This document shows positions 1 to 9,277 of a stretch of 64,000 bases of DNA, in pieces (the stretch's first letter is position 1; each line of letters begins with the position of its first letter). Below the pieces are notes generated by a model, which ran no database searches, was not told where the DNA came from, and saw nothing but the letters and a program-made list of their open reading frames with translations. Source of the stretch: Spartinivicinus poritis (GTDB lineage Bacteria > Pseudomonadota > Gammaproteobacteria > Pseudomonadales > Zooshikellaceae); NCBI RefSeq assembly GCF_028858535.1, contig NZ_JAPMOU010000007.1, positions 122,487 through 186,486 on the forward strand, in the 5' to 3' direction. The position numbers were made by a program, and so were the translations under genes.

Positions 1-326
1 TTATTTAAACAGGGGTTATTTTTATACAACTGCTGCATTAAAAGATATTCATCATGATTACCAGCAATCCAGCGCTGGGGCATTTTAAAAGAAGCTGTAC
101 AATCAACAAATCGTTGGTAAGACTCCGGACTACCATCTTGCGATATGTCACCAGTCACTAACATTAAATCAACTTCCTGCTGTAACTGAGAAAATGCGAC
201 AAGAACTGCCTTTAAGCTATCCTGAGTATTCACTCCCAGGAGTTGTCCCTGTTGGCTTGCATAAAGGTGGCTATCGGTTACTTGTAAAATTCGTAATGCC
301 ACCTGAGATGCTGTATTTACTGACAA
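1..326 (-). CDS. cpdA: 3',5'-cyclic-AMP phosphodiesterase CpdA, N-terminal part (runs off left edge)
   Basis: Reading leftward from a TTG at 326 (AGGAC about 6 bases upstream), the frame stays open to the window edge for about 108 residues. It begins with a metallophosphoesterase signature: a TDSHL motif near residue 17, then a GVNTQDS stretch, VTGDISQD near residue 55 and GNHDE near residue 87. These are metal-binding blocks I and II and the GNHD block of class III cyclic nucleotide phosphodiesterases. The family hydrolyses cAMP in the cytoplasm. The upstream neighbour is a DUF1249 gene, as in the Escherichia coli yqiB-cpdA pair, which supports the name. The start is uncertain: a GTG at 302 is the alternative. 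The C-terminus lies outside the window. Confidence 0.88.
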   Translation of the reverse strand, partial: MSVNTASQVALRILQVTDSHLYASQQGQLLGVNTQDSLKAVLVAFSQLQQEVDLMLVTGDISQDGSPESYQRFVDCTASFKMPQRWIAGNHDEYLLMQQLYKNNPCLN

Positions 327-601
327 AGGTTAAGTCCTGCTTGCTCTTCAATAAAACTGATAAATAGGTTGCCAGATTAGCAACGTCATTAGGCACAACA
401 TCTAAAAAATATGTTGCTGAAATTACCAGATTTAATATTGGTAACTATCGATTTAGTGACTCTCGATATTTAGTCGCTATCACTATTGAGTAACTATAGC
501 AGCGCGTACTTTGATATATCAGACCCCATGCTATTTTTTAAAACCAGATCACATTTAACCCATTAGAACTACATATAAAGCTTTCAATCAGGGAGTCATC
601 A

Positions 602-1045
602 TTAAGATGACAAACTCACAGGTTCATATGAATGCCCTTGCTCTAAGCAAAAGGCCAGCCAATCTGCTAAAAAACGGTTTAGTTGTGCTTTTTCATCGGG
701 ATGGAACATTTGCGGGTTAGGATAGCTATACTTTGCAGCAAAGTGGCGCTTCTGTTGAGCACTGATGACTTCTGCCATTTGTACATCATGATAAACTCGA
801 ACACTCATCAGAGGAGTGATAGCCCACTCCCCCCATTCAGCATCATGAATCAGGCTTATAACCGAAGTGTATTTACAGCGCTCCACAACCTTGAGGGTCA
901 AAATGCCCTTATAGCTACCGTGAGAGATGGCTATTCGCCTTAGATCTTCATCATTACCTGGCAATAGCTTACACAGCCTAAAGTAATTGGCCTCACAGAC
1001 TGCCTGTTGCTTGACCAAGTCTACTTTATAGCCAGCTTTCCTCAT
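602..1045 (-). CDS. DUF1249 family protein (YqiB-like)
   Basis: A 147-residue cytoplasmic protein with no signal peptide or membrane segment. The middle (PLMSVRVYHDVQMAEV) and the C-terminal block (KYSYPN, then DEKAQLNRFLADWLAFCL) match the E. coli YqiB family as I recall it. Its molecular role is unknown. I chose the ATG at 1045, which has GGGAAGG 8 bases upstream, over a GTG three codons earlier. In E. coli the order is nudF-yqiB-cpdA beside divergent tolC. Here yqiB and cpdA are kept, but no nudF frame is present between this gene and tolC. Confidence 0.85.
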   Translation of the reverse strand: MRKAGYKVDLVKQQAVCEANYFRLCKLLPGNDEDLRRIAISHGSYKGILTLKVVERCKYTSVISLIHDAEWGEWAITPLMSVRVYHDVQMAEVISAQQKRHFAAKYSYPNPQMFHPDEKAQLNRFLADWLAFCLEQGHSYEPVSLSS

Positions 1046-1764
1046 GCCAAACACCTTCCCACGACGTTACTTAAGACCTTAGACTAACTTACATTACACT
1101 TGATTCAACCTATTGGCAAAATAACTGACGCTCCTTCTTTGTGAAAGGGCCAATAGAGTCTGCTAGTCAAATGCTTGAAATGGGATACAAGCCGATTTAA
1201 CTCAGATACTCCATCAAACCACAGGAAGCTTCCATATAGCCTAATCCCCTTGATATACGATGAAATATCCAGATTAAGCGTTTCTTGATACCAGAAATAG
1301 TCGCTTTTTTTTAAAGTAAACAGTTACTATGTAATTTTGATTTACTTGTTAACAAAGCAAGCAAATAACACAGATAACAAAACCAGTAGGATTAATAAGC
1401 GTAAGGTAGGCTTAAGTATTATTGACGACAAAATATCTGTAAAATTATCACAACACTAGGTAGTATAAAGTGTGTAAATTATAACTTAAAATATCGACAT
1501 CTAATTCAAAAACTCACCCATTTATAAATTTGTTTTGTTACACTAAGCACCATATTTTTAAAAACCGGCTCAAGTATTAGGTGTCACTAAACTTATAAAT
1601 CTCACTTTTATAAAGGCTATTTAGCCGTACAACAACTGATTTAAAAGTGTGGTTTACTTTTGGTTAATGCTAGCTTGAATATGATGCCCAGTTTAAAAAA
1701 ACACTATGAAAATAAATGTAATGCGTATCCAGGTTATAGATACCTCACTCAAGGGATTCGATTT
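1046..1764. other. Gene-free intergenic region between yqiB and tolC
   Basis: About 720 bases, AT-rich, with stop codons in all frames. It should hold the divergent promoters for yqiB-cpdA and tolC, but I see no convincing -35/-10 pair or known operator. The frame preceding tolC is open from 1660, but that stretch does not look like protein-coding sequence and precedes a good signal peptide start. A nudF gene would be expected here from E. coli synteny and is not found. Confidence 0.6.
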
Positions 1765-3150
1765 ATGGCATTGAAACCTTTTACTACTACCCTGCTAGTT
1801 TCCCTGTTTGCCAGCCCTTTAGCGATGGCTGAAAAGGCAGACTTGCTGACCATTTACCAACAGGCATTAGAAAGTGATGCCCAGTTCGCTGCGGCTCGCC
1901 AGCAATTTAATGCTAGCCAAGAAGCAGATAATCAAGGGCTAGCTGGTTTGCTTCCTCAAGTAAACCTGTCAGCTAGTACCTCGAACAGCAAAACAGTACA
2001 ACTGCAAAATGGTATTTCCAACCGCACCAGTGGCGGCAATACCCATGGCTGGAGTGCCTCTTTGGAGCAGCCGGTTTTTCAACTGCAAAGTTGGTTTACT
2101 TACACTAAATCCAAAAAGGAAGTCAGTCAGGCAGAAAAGCAGCTTAGTTTAGAAGCACAGTCGCTGATTTTACGGGTAGCAGAAGCCTATTTTAATGCCT
2201 TACGGGCTGAAGATAGTCTTGAAACTGCAAAAGCCCGTGAAACTGCTTTTAAACGCCAATATGAGCAGGCACAACAGCGTTTTGAAGTTGGCTTAATTGC
2301 AAAAACAGATGTACTTGAAGCCAAGGCCGTTTATGACAATGCCCGAGTCACCCGAATCACTGCAGAAAATGATGTAGAAGTGAGCTACGAGGCCATCCGC
2401 ACCATAACTAATCAGTTGCCAGGTAATTTAGGCAAGCTTGATAAAAATATGCCAGTAAAGGCCCCTACCCCATCCAAAATAGAAAGCTGGGTCAAAACTG
2501 CGCTTAAAAGCAACCTAGCCGTTCAGGTAGCTAACGAAGCTGTCAAAGTAGCAGAAGAAGAAGTTAAGCGACAAAAGGCTGGCCATGCCCCAACAGTCAA
2601 TGCTTCAGCGCAATACGGCCACACAGCAGGACCTAGCAGTCGCACAGCCTTTACTGATAGTAATGGCAAATCAAATACCACCACTTATAGCTTGAACTTT
2701 AACTTCCCTATTTACAGTGGTGGCCTGACTAGCTCACGGTCTCGTGCAGCCTCATCTTTGCTTTCAAAAGCCATGCACGACAAAGACTTTCAAGTAAGAA
2801 CCACATATCAGCAAACGCGCAACTTCTTTAATACTGTCAACTCTGATGTACAACGGGTAGATGCCAGATGGCAAAGCACAGTTTCATCTGCCAGTGCTTT
2901 AGAAGCGACTGAAAGCGGCTATGAAGTGGGTACGCGGAATATTATTGACGTATTAGAGGCCCAATCAAACCTCTATAACTCTCAACAAGACTACCTGAAT
3001 GCTCGCTATGATTTCATTATTAACACACTGAAGTTGAAGCAGCAGGCTGGTACGTTAAGCCCAGACGATTTAACTGAGTTGAACAAGTGGATTAGCAAAG
3101 CAGAAAATACTGAGTTGTTACCAGCAATTAAGGACAGCGAAAAGCTTTAA
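1765..3150 (+). CDS. tolC: TolC family outer membrane channel protein
   Basis: A 461-residue precursor. It is the outer-membrane exit duct for type I secretion systems and tripartite efflux pumps. The start at 1765 gives a classic signal peptide (MALKPFTTTLLVSLFASPLAMA) and has AAGGGA upstream. The in-frame extension to 1660 is probably untranslated. The mature part shows two alternating helical repeats of the OEP fold, with LTIYQQALESDAQ at the N-terminus and TNQLPGNLGKL in the middle. The second repeat carries the typical YEVGTRNIIDVLEAQSNLY signature near residue 395. The length is normal for the family. It is transcribed alone and ends at a hairpin shared with waaA. It could serve export of the secreted proteases or drug efflux; the sequence does not decide this. 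Confidence 0.93.
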   Translation: MALKPFTTTLLVSLFASPLAMAEKADLLTIYQQALESDAQFAAARQQFNASQEADNQGLAGLLPQVNLSASTSNSKTVQLQNGISNRTSGGNTHGWSASLEQPVFQLQSWFTYTKSKKEVSQAEKQLSLEAQSLILRVAEAYFNALRAEDSLETAKARETAFKRQYEQAQQRFEVGLIAKTDVLEAKAVYDNARVTRITAENDVEVSYEAIRTITNQLPGNLGKLDKNMPVKAPTPSKIESWVKTALKSNLAVQVANEAVKVAEEEVKRQKAGHAPTVNASAQYGHTAGPSSRTAFTDSNGKSNTTTYSLNFNFPIYSGGLTSSRSRAASSLLSKAMHDKDFQVRTTYQQTRNFFNTVNSDVQRVDARWQSTVSSASALEATESGYEVGTRNIIDVLEAQSNLYNSQQDYLNARYDFIINTLKLKQQAGTLSPDDLTELNKWISKAENTELLPAIKDSEKL

Positions 3151-3161
3151 CATTACATGAT

Positions 3162-3185
3162 GCGCTAGCTTCGTAAGGCTAGCGC
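3162..3185. terminator. Hairpin between convergent tolC and waaA
   Basis: Perfect 8-bp inverted repeat (GCGCTAGC at 3162-3169, GCTAGCGC at 3178-3185) with an 8-base loop. It lies just after the tolC stop, and its right arm touches the waaA stop codon. No long T run follows on either side, so it may be a weak bidirectional terminator or an mRNA-stabilising hairpin. Confidence 0.5.
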
Positions 3186-4465
3186 TAATGCGTTATATTT
3201 TGGCTAATTAACTCTAACAAGTGCTGTAACGCCCCTCGATTTTCTTCAACCACTTGTAATGCATTGCTACCTACGGCTCTGCTTTGATTTTCATCAGTTA
3301 GTAACTTTATTAGCTGTTCAGCTATCTCATTAGTATTACTGACTAGTTTCATCCCTCTAGCATTCACTAGTTTGTCAGTGATTTCCTGAAAGTTAATAAC
3401 ATAAGGCCCAGACAATAGAGGTTTACCCCATACTGCCGCTTCCAACATGTTATGCCCGCCCCCCCCTTCGAGCAAACTTCCACCAATAAATGCTACATCT
3501 GCTGCAACATATAACGCTTTAAGCTCTCCCATAGTGTCTCCCAAAATTACTTGGGTATCCGAAGGCACTTGCTGTTTATCACTACGCCGAGCATAAGACA
3601 GTTGCTGCTGCTCAATCAGCTTGGCTACTTCATCAAATCGCTCTGGATGACGAGGCACCAGTACTAATAATGCACTTGGGAGTGTGCTGAGTAATTGTTG
3701 ATGAGCCGTTAAAATAATTTCATCTTCTCCTTGATGGGTACTGGCAGCAACCCAAACAGAACGAGAGCCATCAGCTAGCCACGACTGGCGTAGAGCCTCC
3801 CCTTTTTCTTGATCAGCAGGGTCAGAGTCAATATCAAACTTAATACTTCCTGTTACCTTCAGCTGACTTTGGCTCAACCCCAAGGATAAAAAACGATCAG
3901 CGGTTGCCTGATCCTGTGCAGCTAACTGAGTAATTTCAGTCAACATGGGTTGCACCAGTTTTTTGAAGCGCTCATAACCTTTAGCAGAACGTGCTGATAA
4001 CCGAGCATTAGCTACCACCACTGGTACATTTTTGTTAGCACAGCCATGAATCAAGTTTGGCCATAACTCTGTTTCCATAATGACAGCTAAGCAGGGATTT
4101 ATTTTTTCTAAAAATCGACTGACAGAACCTGGCAAATCATAGGGCGCATACACATGGAACACCTGATCACCCAGCAATGCTATTACTCGTTCTGAGCCAG
4201 TTGGGGTCATGGTGGTCACGACCAGTGGACATTCAGGATATTGCTGCTGGATTTGCTTAATCAAAGGGATTGCCGCAATGGTTTCCCCCACAGAAACCGC
4301 ATGAACCCAAATTGGTTGCTCTGATAATTGTGGCTTTGTAAAAAAGCCAAACCGTTCACCCCAACGTTTACGATAAGCCGGTGCTTGTAGCCCTCGATAG
4401 GAGAGTCTTAGCAAAACAAAAGGGAGCAAACAATAAAAAAGCAACGTATACCAAAGTCGGTTCAT
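3185..4465 (-). CDS. waaA: 3-deoxy-D-manno-octulosonic acid (Kdo) transferase
   Basis: A 426-residue membrane-anchored GT30 glycosyltransferase that adds Kdo from CMP-Kdo to lipid IVA on the inner face of the inner membrane. The N-terminus has one hydrophobic anchor (about residues 3-20), then APAYRKRWGERFGFF, HAVSVGETIAAIPL with the expected catalytic Glu, TTMTPTGSERV, METELWPNL and ARLSARSAKGY. The C-terminal domain carries VGSLKFD-like and PRHPERF blocks and a glycine-rich nucleotide site. Start: ATG at 4465; a TTG three codons earlier is the alternative. An oddity is an 8-base C run (3459-3466) that encodes four glycines in the SLLEGGGGHN motif, where two or three are usual. Confidence 0.95.
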   Translation of the reverse strand: MNRLWYTLLFYCLLPFVLLRLSYRGLQAPAYRKRWGERFGFFTKPQLSEQPIWVHAVSVGETIAAIPLIKQIQQQYPECPLVVTTMTPTGSERVIALLGDQVFHVYAPYDLPGSVSRFLEKINPCLAVIMETELWPNLIHGCANKNVPVVVANARLSARSAKGYERFKKLVQPMLTEITQLAAQDQATADRFLSLGLSQSQLKVTGSIKFDIDSDPADQEKGEALRQSWLADGSRSVWVAASTHQGEDEIILTAHQQLLSTLPSALLVLVPRHPERFDEVAKLIEQQQLSYARRSDKQQVPSDTQVILGDTMGELKALYVAADVAFIGGSLLEGGGGHNMLEAAVWGKPLLSGPYVINFQEITDKLVNARGMKLVSNTNEIAEQLIKLLTDENQSRAVGSNALQVVEENRGALQHLLELISQNITH

Positions 4466-4635
4466 AACAGCCAAAATGATGTAGTTTTTGGAGAGGCCGC
4501 ATCATAGCATAGTCAATTGAAGTGATCCCTATCCTCAGAGCCTCACAGATCTGCCTAATAATCAACCAACCGATATTGAGCATAACTTTATGAAATATTC
4601 AGGGTATACTGATGGCATTTACTTTTTTGTTAAGA

Positions 4636-4746
4636 GGCTGGATAAACGATAGAAAACCGTATGAGGCAAGGATGCCGATTCGAGCATACAGGGAAGTACT
4701 TGCTGCGTGTTTTATATCGTTTGTGCAGTCTCATACTGCCTAAAAT
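4636..4746. repeat. Possible palindromic repeat unit upstream of the FAD oxidoreductase gene
   Basis: This stretch contains several short inverted pairs: AAACGATA (4644-4651) with TATCGTTT (4715-4722), GTATGAG (4659-4665) with CTCATAC (4730-4736), and GCAAG (4666-4670) with CTTGC (4699-4703). The first two pairs are interlocked rather than nested. It looks like a dispersed intergenic repeat, but it occurs only once here, so repeat status cannot be shown. It occupies the 5' region of the next gene. Confidence 0.3.
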
Positions 4747-4769
4747 TTCGGCAACATTATTGATTATAT

Positions 4770-5981
4770 ATGATTGACTCAATCAAAACAGACATTGTAA
4801 TTGTTGGTGGTGGTATTGCTGGCCTGTGGTTAGCTAATCGCTTGCAGCAACTAGGTTATAACTGCCTTATTTTAGAAAAAGGCAGTTTTGGTGGTGGCCA
4901 AACAGTTAAGTCTCAGGGGATTATCCATGGCGGCACTAAATACACACTCACTGGCACCCTAACTAAATCCGCTGAAGCCATTTCACAAATGCCCAGCCGG
5001 TGGCGACAGTGTCTTGCCGGTGAAGGCGAAATTGATCTCACCAGCGTTAAAGTATTGTCCCAACACCATTACATGTGGTCCACCCAAGGGCTAGGCTCTA
5101 AATTAACCACTTTTTTTGCCAGTAAAGCCTTACGTGGACGAGTCAATAAGCTCAGTAAAAAAGAGTATCCAACAGTCTTTCAAAACCCTGCCTTTAAAGG
5201 CGATTTATATCAGCTGGATGAAGTGGTGCTGGATGTACCCTCTGTTATTCAGGCATTAGTTAAACCAATTCAACAATCTGCTGTTCAATTAACCGATAAT
5301 GCCGAGATTGACTGGCAAGTGAATGAACAGGGCACTTTAAACAAAGTTGTTATCAATGATCAAAATCAGCGATTAACAGTTTCTGCCCAACACTTCGTAT
5401 TAACCACAGGGGAAGGCACCCAAGATATTCTAAATCAATTAAATTTCGCTACCCCTCAAATGCAACTGCGCCCACTGCATATGGTGATGATTAAACACCC
5501 TCATCCCCACCCCATCTATGCTCACTGCATCGGTGCTCAGGCTTTACCCAAAATGACCATCACTAGCCACCCTACCACTGATGGCCAATGGGTATGGTAT
5601 TTAGGTGGTGCGATTGCAGAAAATGGTTTGGATAAGTCAACAGAAGAGCAGATTGCTACAGCCAAACAGCAAATACAACAGTTATTGCCTTGGGTAGATT
5701 TTAGTCAAACACAATGGGCGACTTTTAGAGTCAATAGGGCTGAGCCAAAGCAAAATAGCCTAGTTCGACCAGATGCAGCTTATTGCCAAACCCAAAACAA
5801 CGTTTCTGTTTGCTGGCCGACCAAGTTAGCTTTAGCACCAGATCTTGCTGATCAGATAATTAAACAGCTTTCTCAGCTTAATATTCAACCGAACACTACA
5901 CAAGCTGTATTACCGGATTGGCTAAATCCACCTATTGTTAGTGCTCCATTCTGGCAGGAGTATTTTGATGAGCAAATCTGA
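4770..5981 (+). CDS. FAD-dependent oxidoreductase (DAO family)
   Basis: A 403-residue soluble flavoprotein. The N-terminal dinucleotide-binding motif is clear (DIVIVGGGIAGLWLANRL, residues 8-25), followed by an acidic Glu that would bind FAD ribose (LILEKGSFGGGQT) and a GIIHGGTKY segment typical of the D-amino-acid oxidase / glycerol-3-phosphate dehydrogenase fold. The substrate is not known. It overlaps the next gene by 14 bases and forms a three-gene operon with an aldo/keto reductase and a Nudix-like protein. As I recall, the same trio (PA4991-PA4993) lies between waaA and hldE in P. aeruginosa. The conserved location suggests a real shared pathway, but its chemistry is open. No clear Shine-Dalgarno sequence precedes the start. 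Confidence 0.82.
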   Translation: MIDSIKTDIVIVGGGIAGLWLANRLQQLGYNCLILEKGSFGGGQTVKSQGIIHGGTKYTLTGTLTKSAEAISQMPSRWRQCLAGEGEIDLTSVKVLSQHHYMWSTQGLGSKLTTFFASKALRGRVNKLSKKEYPTVFQNPAFKGDLYQLDEVVLDVPSVIQALVKPIQQSAVQLTDNAEIDWQVNEQGTLNKVVINDQNQRLTVSAQHFVLTTGEGTQDILNQLNFATPQMQLRPLHMVMIKHPHPHPIYAHCIGAQALPKMTITSHPTTDGQWVWYLGGAIAENGLDKSTEEQIATAKQQIQQLLPWVDFSQTQWATFRVNRAEPKQNSLVRPDAAYCQTQNNVSVCWPTKLALAPDLADQIIKQLSQLNIQPNTTQAVLPDWLNPPIVSAPFWQEYFDEQI

Positions 5982-6786
5982 ATTATTAATAAAAAATAAA
6001 CTGGCAAATACAGATATCAGTGTTTCAGCTATTGGCTTGGGCACCGTTAAACTGGGGAGAAACCAAGGGGTTAAGTATCCTACCACCTTTAAAATACCCA
6101 GCGACCAAGAAGCAAAAAAACTACTACAACATGCAAAAAATCTGGGTATTAATTTAATTGATACAGCCCCTGCTTACGGCAATAGTGAGGAGCGTTTAGG
6201 CCCTTTACTAAAAGGCCAGCGCCATGACTGGGTAATTTGCACTAAAACTGGTGAAGAATTTATCGATGGACAGTCCAGTTTTAATTTTACCCCAGAGCAC
6301 ACTATCAAAAGCATTGAACGAAGTTTACAGCGACTAAATACCGATTATTTAGATATTGTCCTGGTCCATTCTGATGGGAATGATTTAACCATTATTGAGC
6401 AATATGGCACCTTAGAGGTACTAGCTGACCTGAAAAAACAAGGCAAAATCAAAGCCTCAGGTATGTCCACTAAAACCGTTGAAGGCGGACTTGCTACACT
6501 AAAACAAGCTGATGCAGTCATGGCAACCCATAACCTGTCGTATTCTGACGAAATTGAAGTGTTGGATTATGCGGCAGAGTACAACAAAGCTATCTTCATA
6601 AAAAAAGCCTTGGCCAGTGGCCATATCTGCTCAGAAACCTATGAAGACCCAGTGCAAGCCAGCATGGATTTTATTTTTGCTCATCCTGGTGTAACCAGTA
6701 TTATTTTAGGCACTATCAATCCAGAGCATATGAGCCATAATATTAAGTGCGCCCAACAAGCGCTGCTGAGAAGCCGTAATGAATAA
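5968..6786 (+). CDS. Aldo/keto reductase
   Basis: A 272-residue TIM-barrel oxidoreductase that would use NAD(P)H. Visible family blocks are GLGTVKLGRNQG near the start, LIDTAPAYGNSEERLGPLL with the catalytic Asp and Tyr, the K of CTKTGEEF, DIVLVHSDG with the His of the catalytic tetrad, and the C-terminal FAHPGVTSIILGTINPEHM cofactor region. I chose the ATG at 5968 because it has CAGGAG 7 bases upstream. An ATG 11 codons earlier lies deeper inside the previous gene and has no such site. It overlaps the upstream gene by 14 bases and the downstream one by 8, so translation is probably coupled. The substrate is unknown. Confidence 0.87.
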   Translation: MSKSELLIKNKLANTDISVSAIGLGTVKLGRNQGVKYPTTFKIPSDQEAKKLLQHAKNLGINLIDTAPAYGNSEERLGPLLKGQRHDWVICTKTGEEFIDGQSSFNFTPEHTIKSIERSLQRLNTDYLDIVLVHSDGNDLTIIEQYGTLEVLADLKKQGKIKASGMSTKTVEGGLATLKQADAVMATHNLSYSDEIEVLDYAAEYNKAIFIKKALASGHICSETYEDPVQASMDFIFAHPGVTSIILGTINPEHMSHNIKCAQQALLRSRNE

Positions 6787-7660
6787 ACAGCTATTGAAGT
6801 TCCACCCTGCTGATCATATTCAATTCAACCCTTACCAGGTGATGAGCCATTTCAACACTTATAATCGACAGTGGCAGTTGCAAATATTACCGATAGACGC
6901 TCCTTGTTCTTTTGAGGAGCTACAAGTTAAACGTAATAATTCGCTACTGATGACCGGCTCCAGCTCTGAAATCAATCTTACGGTAAATAACTTAGGTGTG
7001 TCAGCCCACCTTATTTGTCAGATTAATGGGGTTGATTACTTAGTATTGGTCGAGCAGAAAAGACATGATTTTAAAGATAAAGTGCTAAAGCTGGTTTCTG
7101 GTTATGTTTCCTCTGAATATAGCTATTATCCAGAACAGGTAATCGCAGAGGAAATCAGCCAAGAGTGCTTAATGATTTATGGTAATCAGCTGGCCAACTG
7201 GCAAAACTGTACAGGTCAAAGCCTTCCTGATCCTGAATACCAAGGCCTGACCATTAACAGAAATAAAAACCTTACCTTAGTTCCTGATTTAGTGGCTACC
7301 CCCCAACAAATTACACTTGGTGCTGCCCAGTGCGAGCCTCATGTAACCAGTTATATTCATGTGCCCACCAATTCACTCCAACTGGTTTACCACTGGCGCA
7401 CCACTATTCGAGATTTAAGTGAGTTGAGCTGTTATTTTGTAGACGAGATTTATAACCCAGAAACTCAGTGCTTGGAAACTACCTGGGATAAATCAGATAA
7501 GTGCTACCTTGCTGAACTGCACTTTAATCAATTAACAGGAACATTTTTTCAGCTTGAGGCAGGTCAGTTAAAAGCTGTAGATTTAAAAAACCCGCTTTTC
7601 TCAGAGTATTTTTGCCAGCGGAAGGGGATTATGGTTTTTGATAATCACACTGTCTTATAA
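6779..7660 (+). CDS. Conserved protein of unknown function with a Nudix-like segment
   Basis: A 293-residue soluble protein that I cannot name. The central part (about residues 90-125: YLVLVEQKRHDF, then GYVSSEY and AEEISQECLMIYG) resembles a degenerate Nudix box, with the paired acidic residues in roughly the right place but the Arg and one Glu missing. This suggests a Nudix-fold protein that may bind rather than hydrolyse a nucleotide-linked molecule. It is the third gene of the oxidoreductase operon (8-base overlap with the aldo/keto reductase). The position matches PA4993 in P. aeruginosa. The Nudix assignment is inference. Confidence 0.6.
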   Translation: MNKQLLKFHPADHIQFNPYQVMSHFNTYNRQWQLQILPIDAPCSFEELQVKRNNSLLMTGSSSEINLTVNNLGVSAHLICQINGVDYLVLVEQKRHDFKDKVLKLVSGYVSSEYSYYPEQVIAEEISQECLMIYGNQLANWQNCTGQSLPDPEYQGLTINRNKNLTLVPDLVATPQQITLGAAQCEPHVTSYIHVPTNSLQLVYHWRTTIRDLSELSCYFVDEIYNPETQCLETTWDKSDKCYLAELHFNQLTGTFFQLEAGQLKAVDLKNPLFSEYFCQRKGIMVFDNHTVL

Positions 7661-7673
7661 GGGCATCGCAAAG

Positions 7674-7773
7674 CTCCCTCTCCCTCTGGGAGAGGGGTGG
7701 GGTGAGGGTATATTTACTCTAAATCCACCGGTGGCCCCCTCATCCTAACCTTCTCCCCGCAGGGGAGAAGGAA
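7674..7773. repeat. Double-hairpin intergenic repeat (CCCTCTCCC...GGGAGAGGG type)
   Basis: Two adjacent GC-rich palindromes lie between convergent genes. The first has CCTCTCCC and GGGAGAGG around a 3-base loop, followed by GGGGTGAGGG. The second has CCTTCTCCCC and GGGGAGAAGG around GCA, preceded by CCCTCATCC, which can pair with the GGGGTGAGGG block. Motifs of this kind are dispersed in many proteobacterial genomes. It may also end transcription from both sides. Only one copy occurs in this window. Confidence 0.7.
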
Positions 7774-7827
7774 CTTAGTTTTGAGTACTTTCGTGACACC
7801 TCTAAATGAAGAAAGTCAGCAGCTTGG

Positions 7828-9255
7828 TCACTGTTCTTTAATTTTTTCTACAATCGCTGTGGTAGAGCAGTTATCTAAAAAATCTAATACAGCAACTTCA
7901 CCACCATAACTTTGTACGATAGGCGCACCAACTACTTGCTTAACAGAGTAATCTCCCCCTTTAACTAGCACATCAGGTTTTACTAGCTCTAATAAGGCTT
8001 CGGGAGTATCTTCAGTAAAAGAAACCACCCAATCTACCGCCTCTAGTCCAGCTAACACAGTCATCCGGCGATCAACTGGATTAACCGGCCTACCTTCACC
8101 CTTCAAGCGATGCACAGATTCATCACTATTCACTGCAACAATTAGCCTATTCCCATGAGCGCGGGCTTGCTCAAGGTAACCAACATGGCCAGCATGGAGA
8201 ATATCAAAACAGCCATTAGTGAAAACGATTTTTTCACCTTGGGCTTTGGCATCTTCAATCGCAATCAATAATTGACTCGCTGTCATGACACCTCGCCCTG
8301 CACCTTGCTCTACTGAAATAGCACGACGCAGTTCAGGCGCACTAATCGCTGCAGTACCCAGTTTGCCAACCACAATGCCTGCAGCTAAGTTAGCCAATGC
8401 GACTGCTATTGGTAGCTCCTCTCCTGCAGCTAACGAAGCCGCCAGTACAGAAATAACTGTATCGCCCGCTCCTGTGACATCAAATACCTCTCTAGCTCTA
8501 GCGGGTAAGTGAAGCTCAGGCTGAGCTGGCCTCAATAGTGTCATTCCATGCTCACCACGGGTGATCAATAATGCTTCCAGTTCAAGCTCTTTTAGTAATT
8601 GCTGGCCTTTAGCGACAAGCTCAGCTTCATCCTTGCAGGCGCCCATCACCGTTTCAAACTCGTTTAAGTTAGGAGTAATTAAAGTAGCACCACGGTATTG
8701 AATGAAATCAGAACCTTTAGGGTCAACTAAAACCGGCTTTCCTTTTGCCTTGGCAAGTTGGATTAGTTGCTGAGGATCTTTTAAAGCGCCTTTTTTATAA
8801 TCAGATAATACGACAACTTCAGCTTGATCAATAATAGCTTCGACTTCTTGCACAAGTTGGCCAGGCTCAAGTGAATTAAATGCTTTCTCAAAATCTAATC
8901 TAATAAGCTGCTGGTGCTGGCTAATCACCCGCAGCTTAGTAATAGTAGGTTCGTCATTGACTCGAGTAAAAGCACAATGCACCCCAGCAGCAGTTAACCG
9001 CTTGGTTAATATATCAGCAGACTCATCATCTCCCGTTGGACCTGCCAGAAAAGCTGCTCCACCAAGCGAGGCAATATTGAGAGCAACGTTACCTGCTCCA
9101 CCCGGCCGGTCTTCAATTTGACCAACCTTAACAACAGGCACTGGAGCCTCTGGTGAAATACGTGAGGTAGCACCATGCCAGTAGCGATCCAGCATAATGT
9201 CGCCAATTACCAATACTTTAGCTTGATCAAATCGTGGGGTTGTTAGCAGCTTCAT
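7828..9255 (-). CDS. hldE: Bifunctional D-beta-D-heptose 7-phosphate kinase / 1-phosphate adenylyltransferase
   Basis: A 475-residue two-domain cytoplasmic enzyme that makes ADP-heptose for the LPS inner core. The N-terminal ribokinase-fold domain (about 1-320) has [32 protein letters not shown] and the [14 protein letters not shown] anion-hole/catalytic motif. The C-terminal nucleotidyltransferase domain (about 340-475) has [20 protein letters not shown] with the HxGH signature. The length equals E. coli HldE within two residues. The start at 9255 gives the standard [11 protein letters not shown]-terminus; upstream codons to 9330 are probably not translated. It follows msbA by 22 bases and likely shares its transcript. 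Confidence 0.95.
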   Translation of the reverse strand: MKLLTTPRFDQAKVLVIGDIMLDRYWHGATSRISPEAPVPVVKVGQIEDRPGGAGNVALNIASLGGAAFLAGPTGDDESADILTKRLTAAGVHCAFTRVNDEPTITKLRVISQHQQLIRLDFEKAFNSLEPGQLVQEVEAIIDQAEVVVLSDYKKGALKDPQQLIQLAKAKGKPVLVDPKGSDFIQYRGATLITPNLNEFETVMGACKDEAELVAKGQQLLKELELEALLITRGEHGMTLLRPAQPELHLPARAREVFDVTGAGDTVISVLAASLAAGEELPIAVALANLAAGIVVGKLGTAAISAPELRRAISVEQGAGRGVMTASQLLIAIEDAKAQGEKIVFTNGCFDILHAGHVGYLEQARAHGNRLIVAVNSDESVHRLKGEGRPVNPVDRRMTVLAGLEAVDWVVSFTEDTPEALLELVKPDVLVKGGDYSVKQVVGAPIVQSYGGEVAVLDFLDNCSTTAIVEKIKEQ

Positions 9256-9277
9256 TATGTTTTGCCATCCAATAAAA

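Noticed and set aside
3459..3466. Possible frameshift in waaA at the C run
   Set aside because: The reading frame and the motif on both sides remain correct; only one extra glycine is present.
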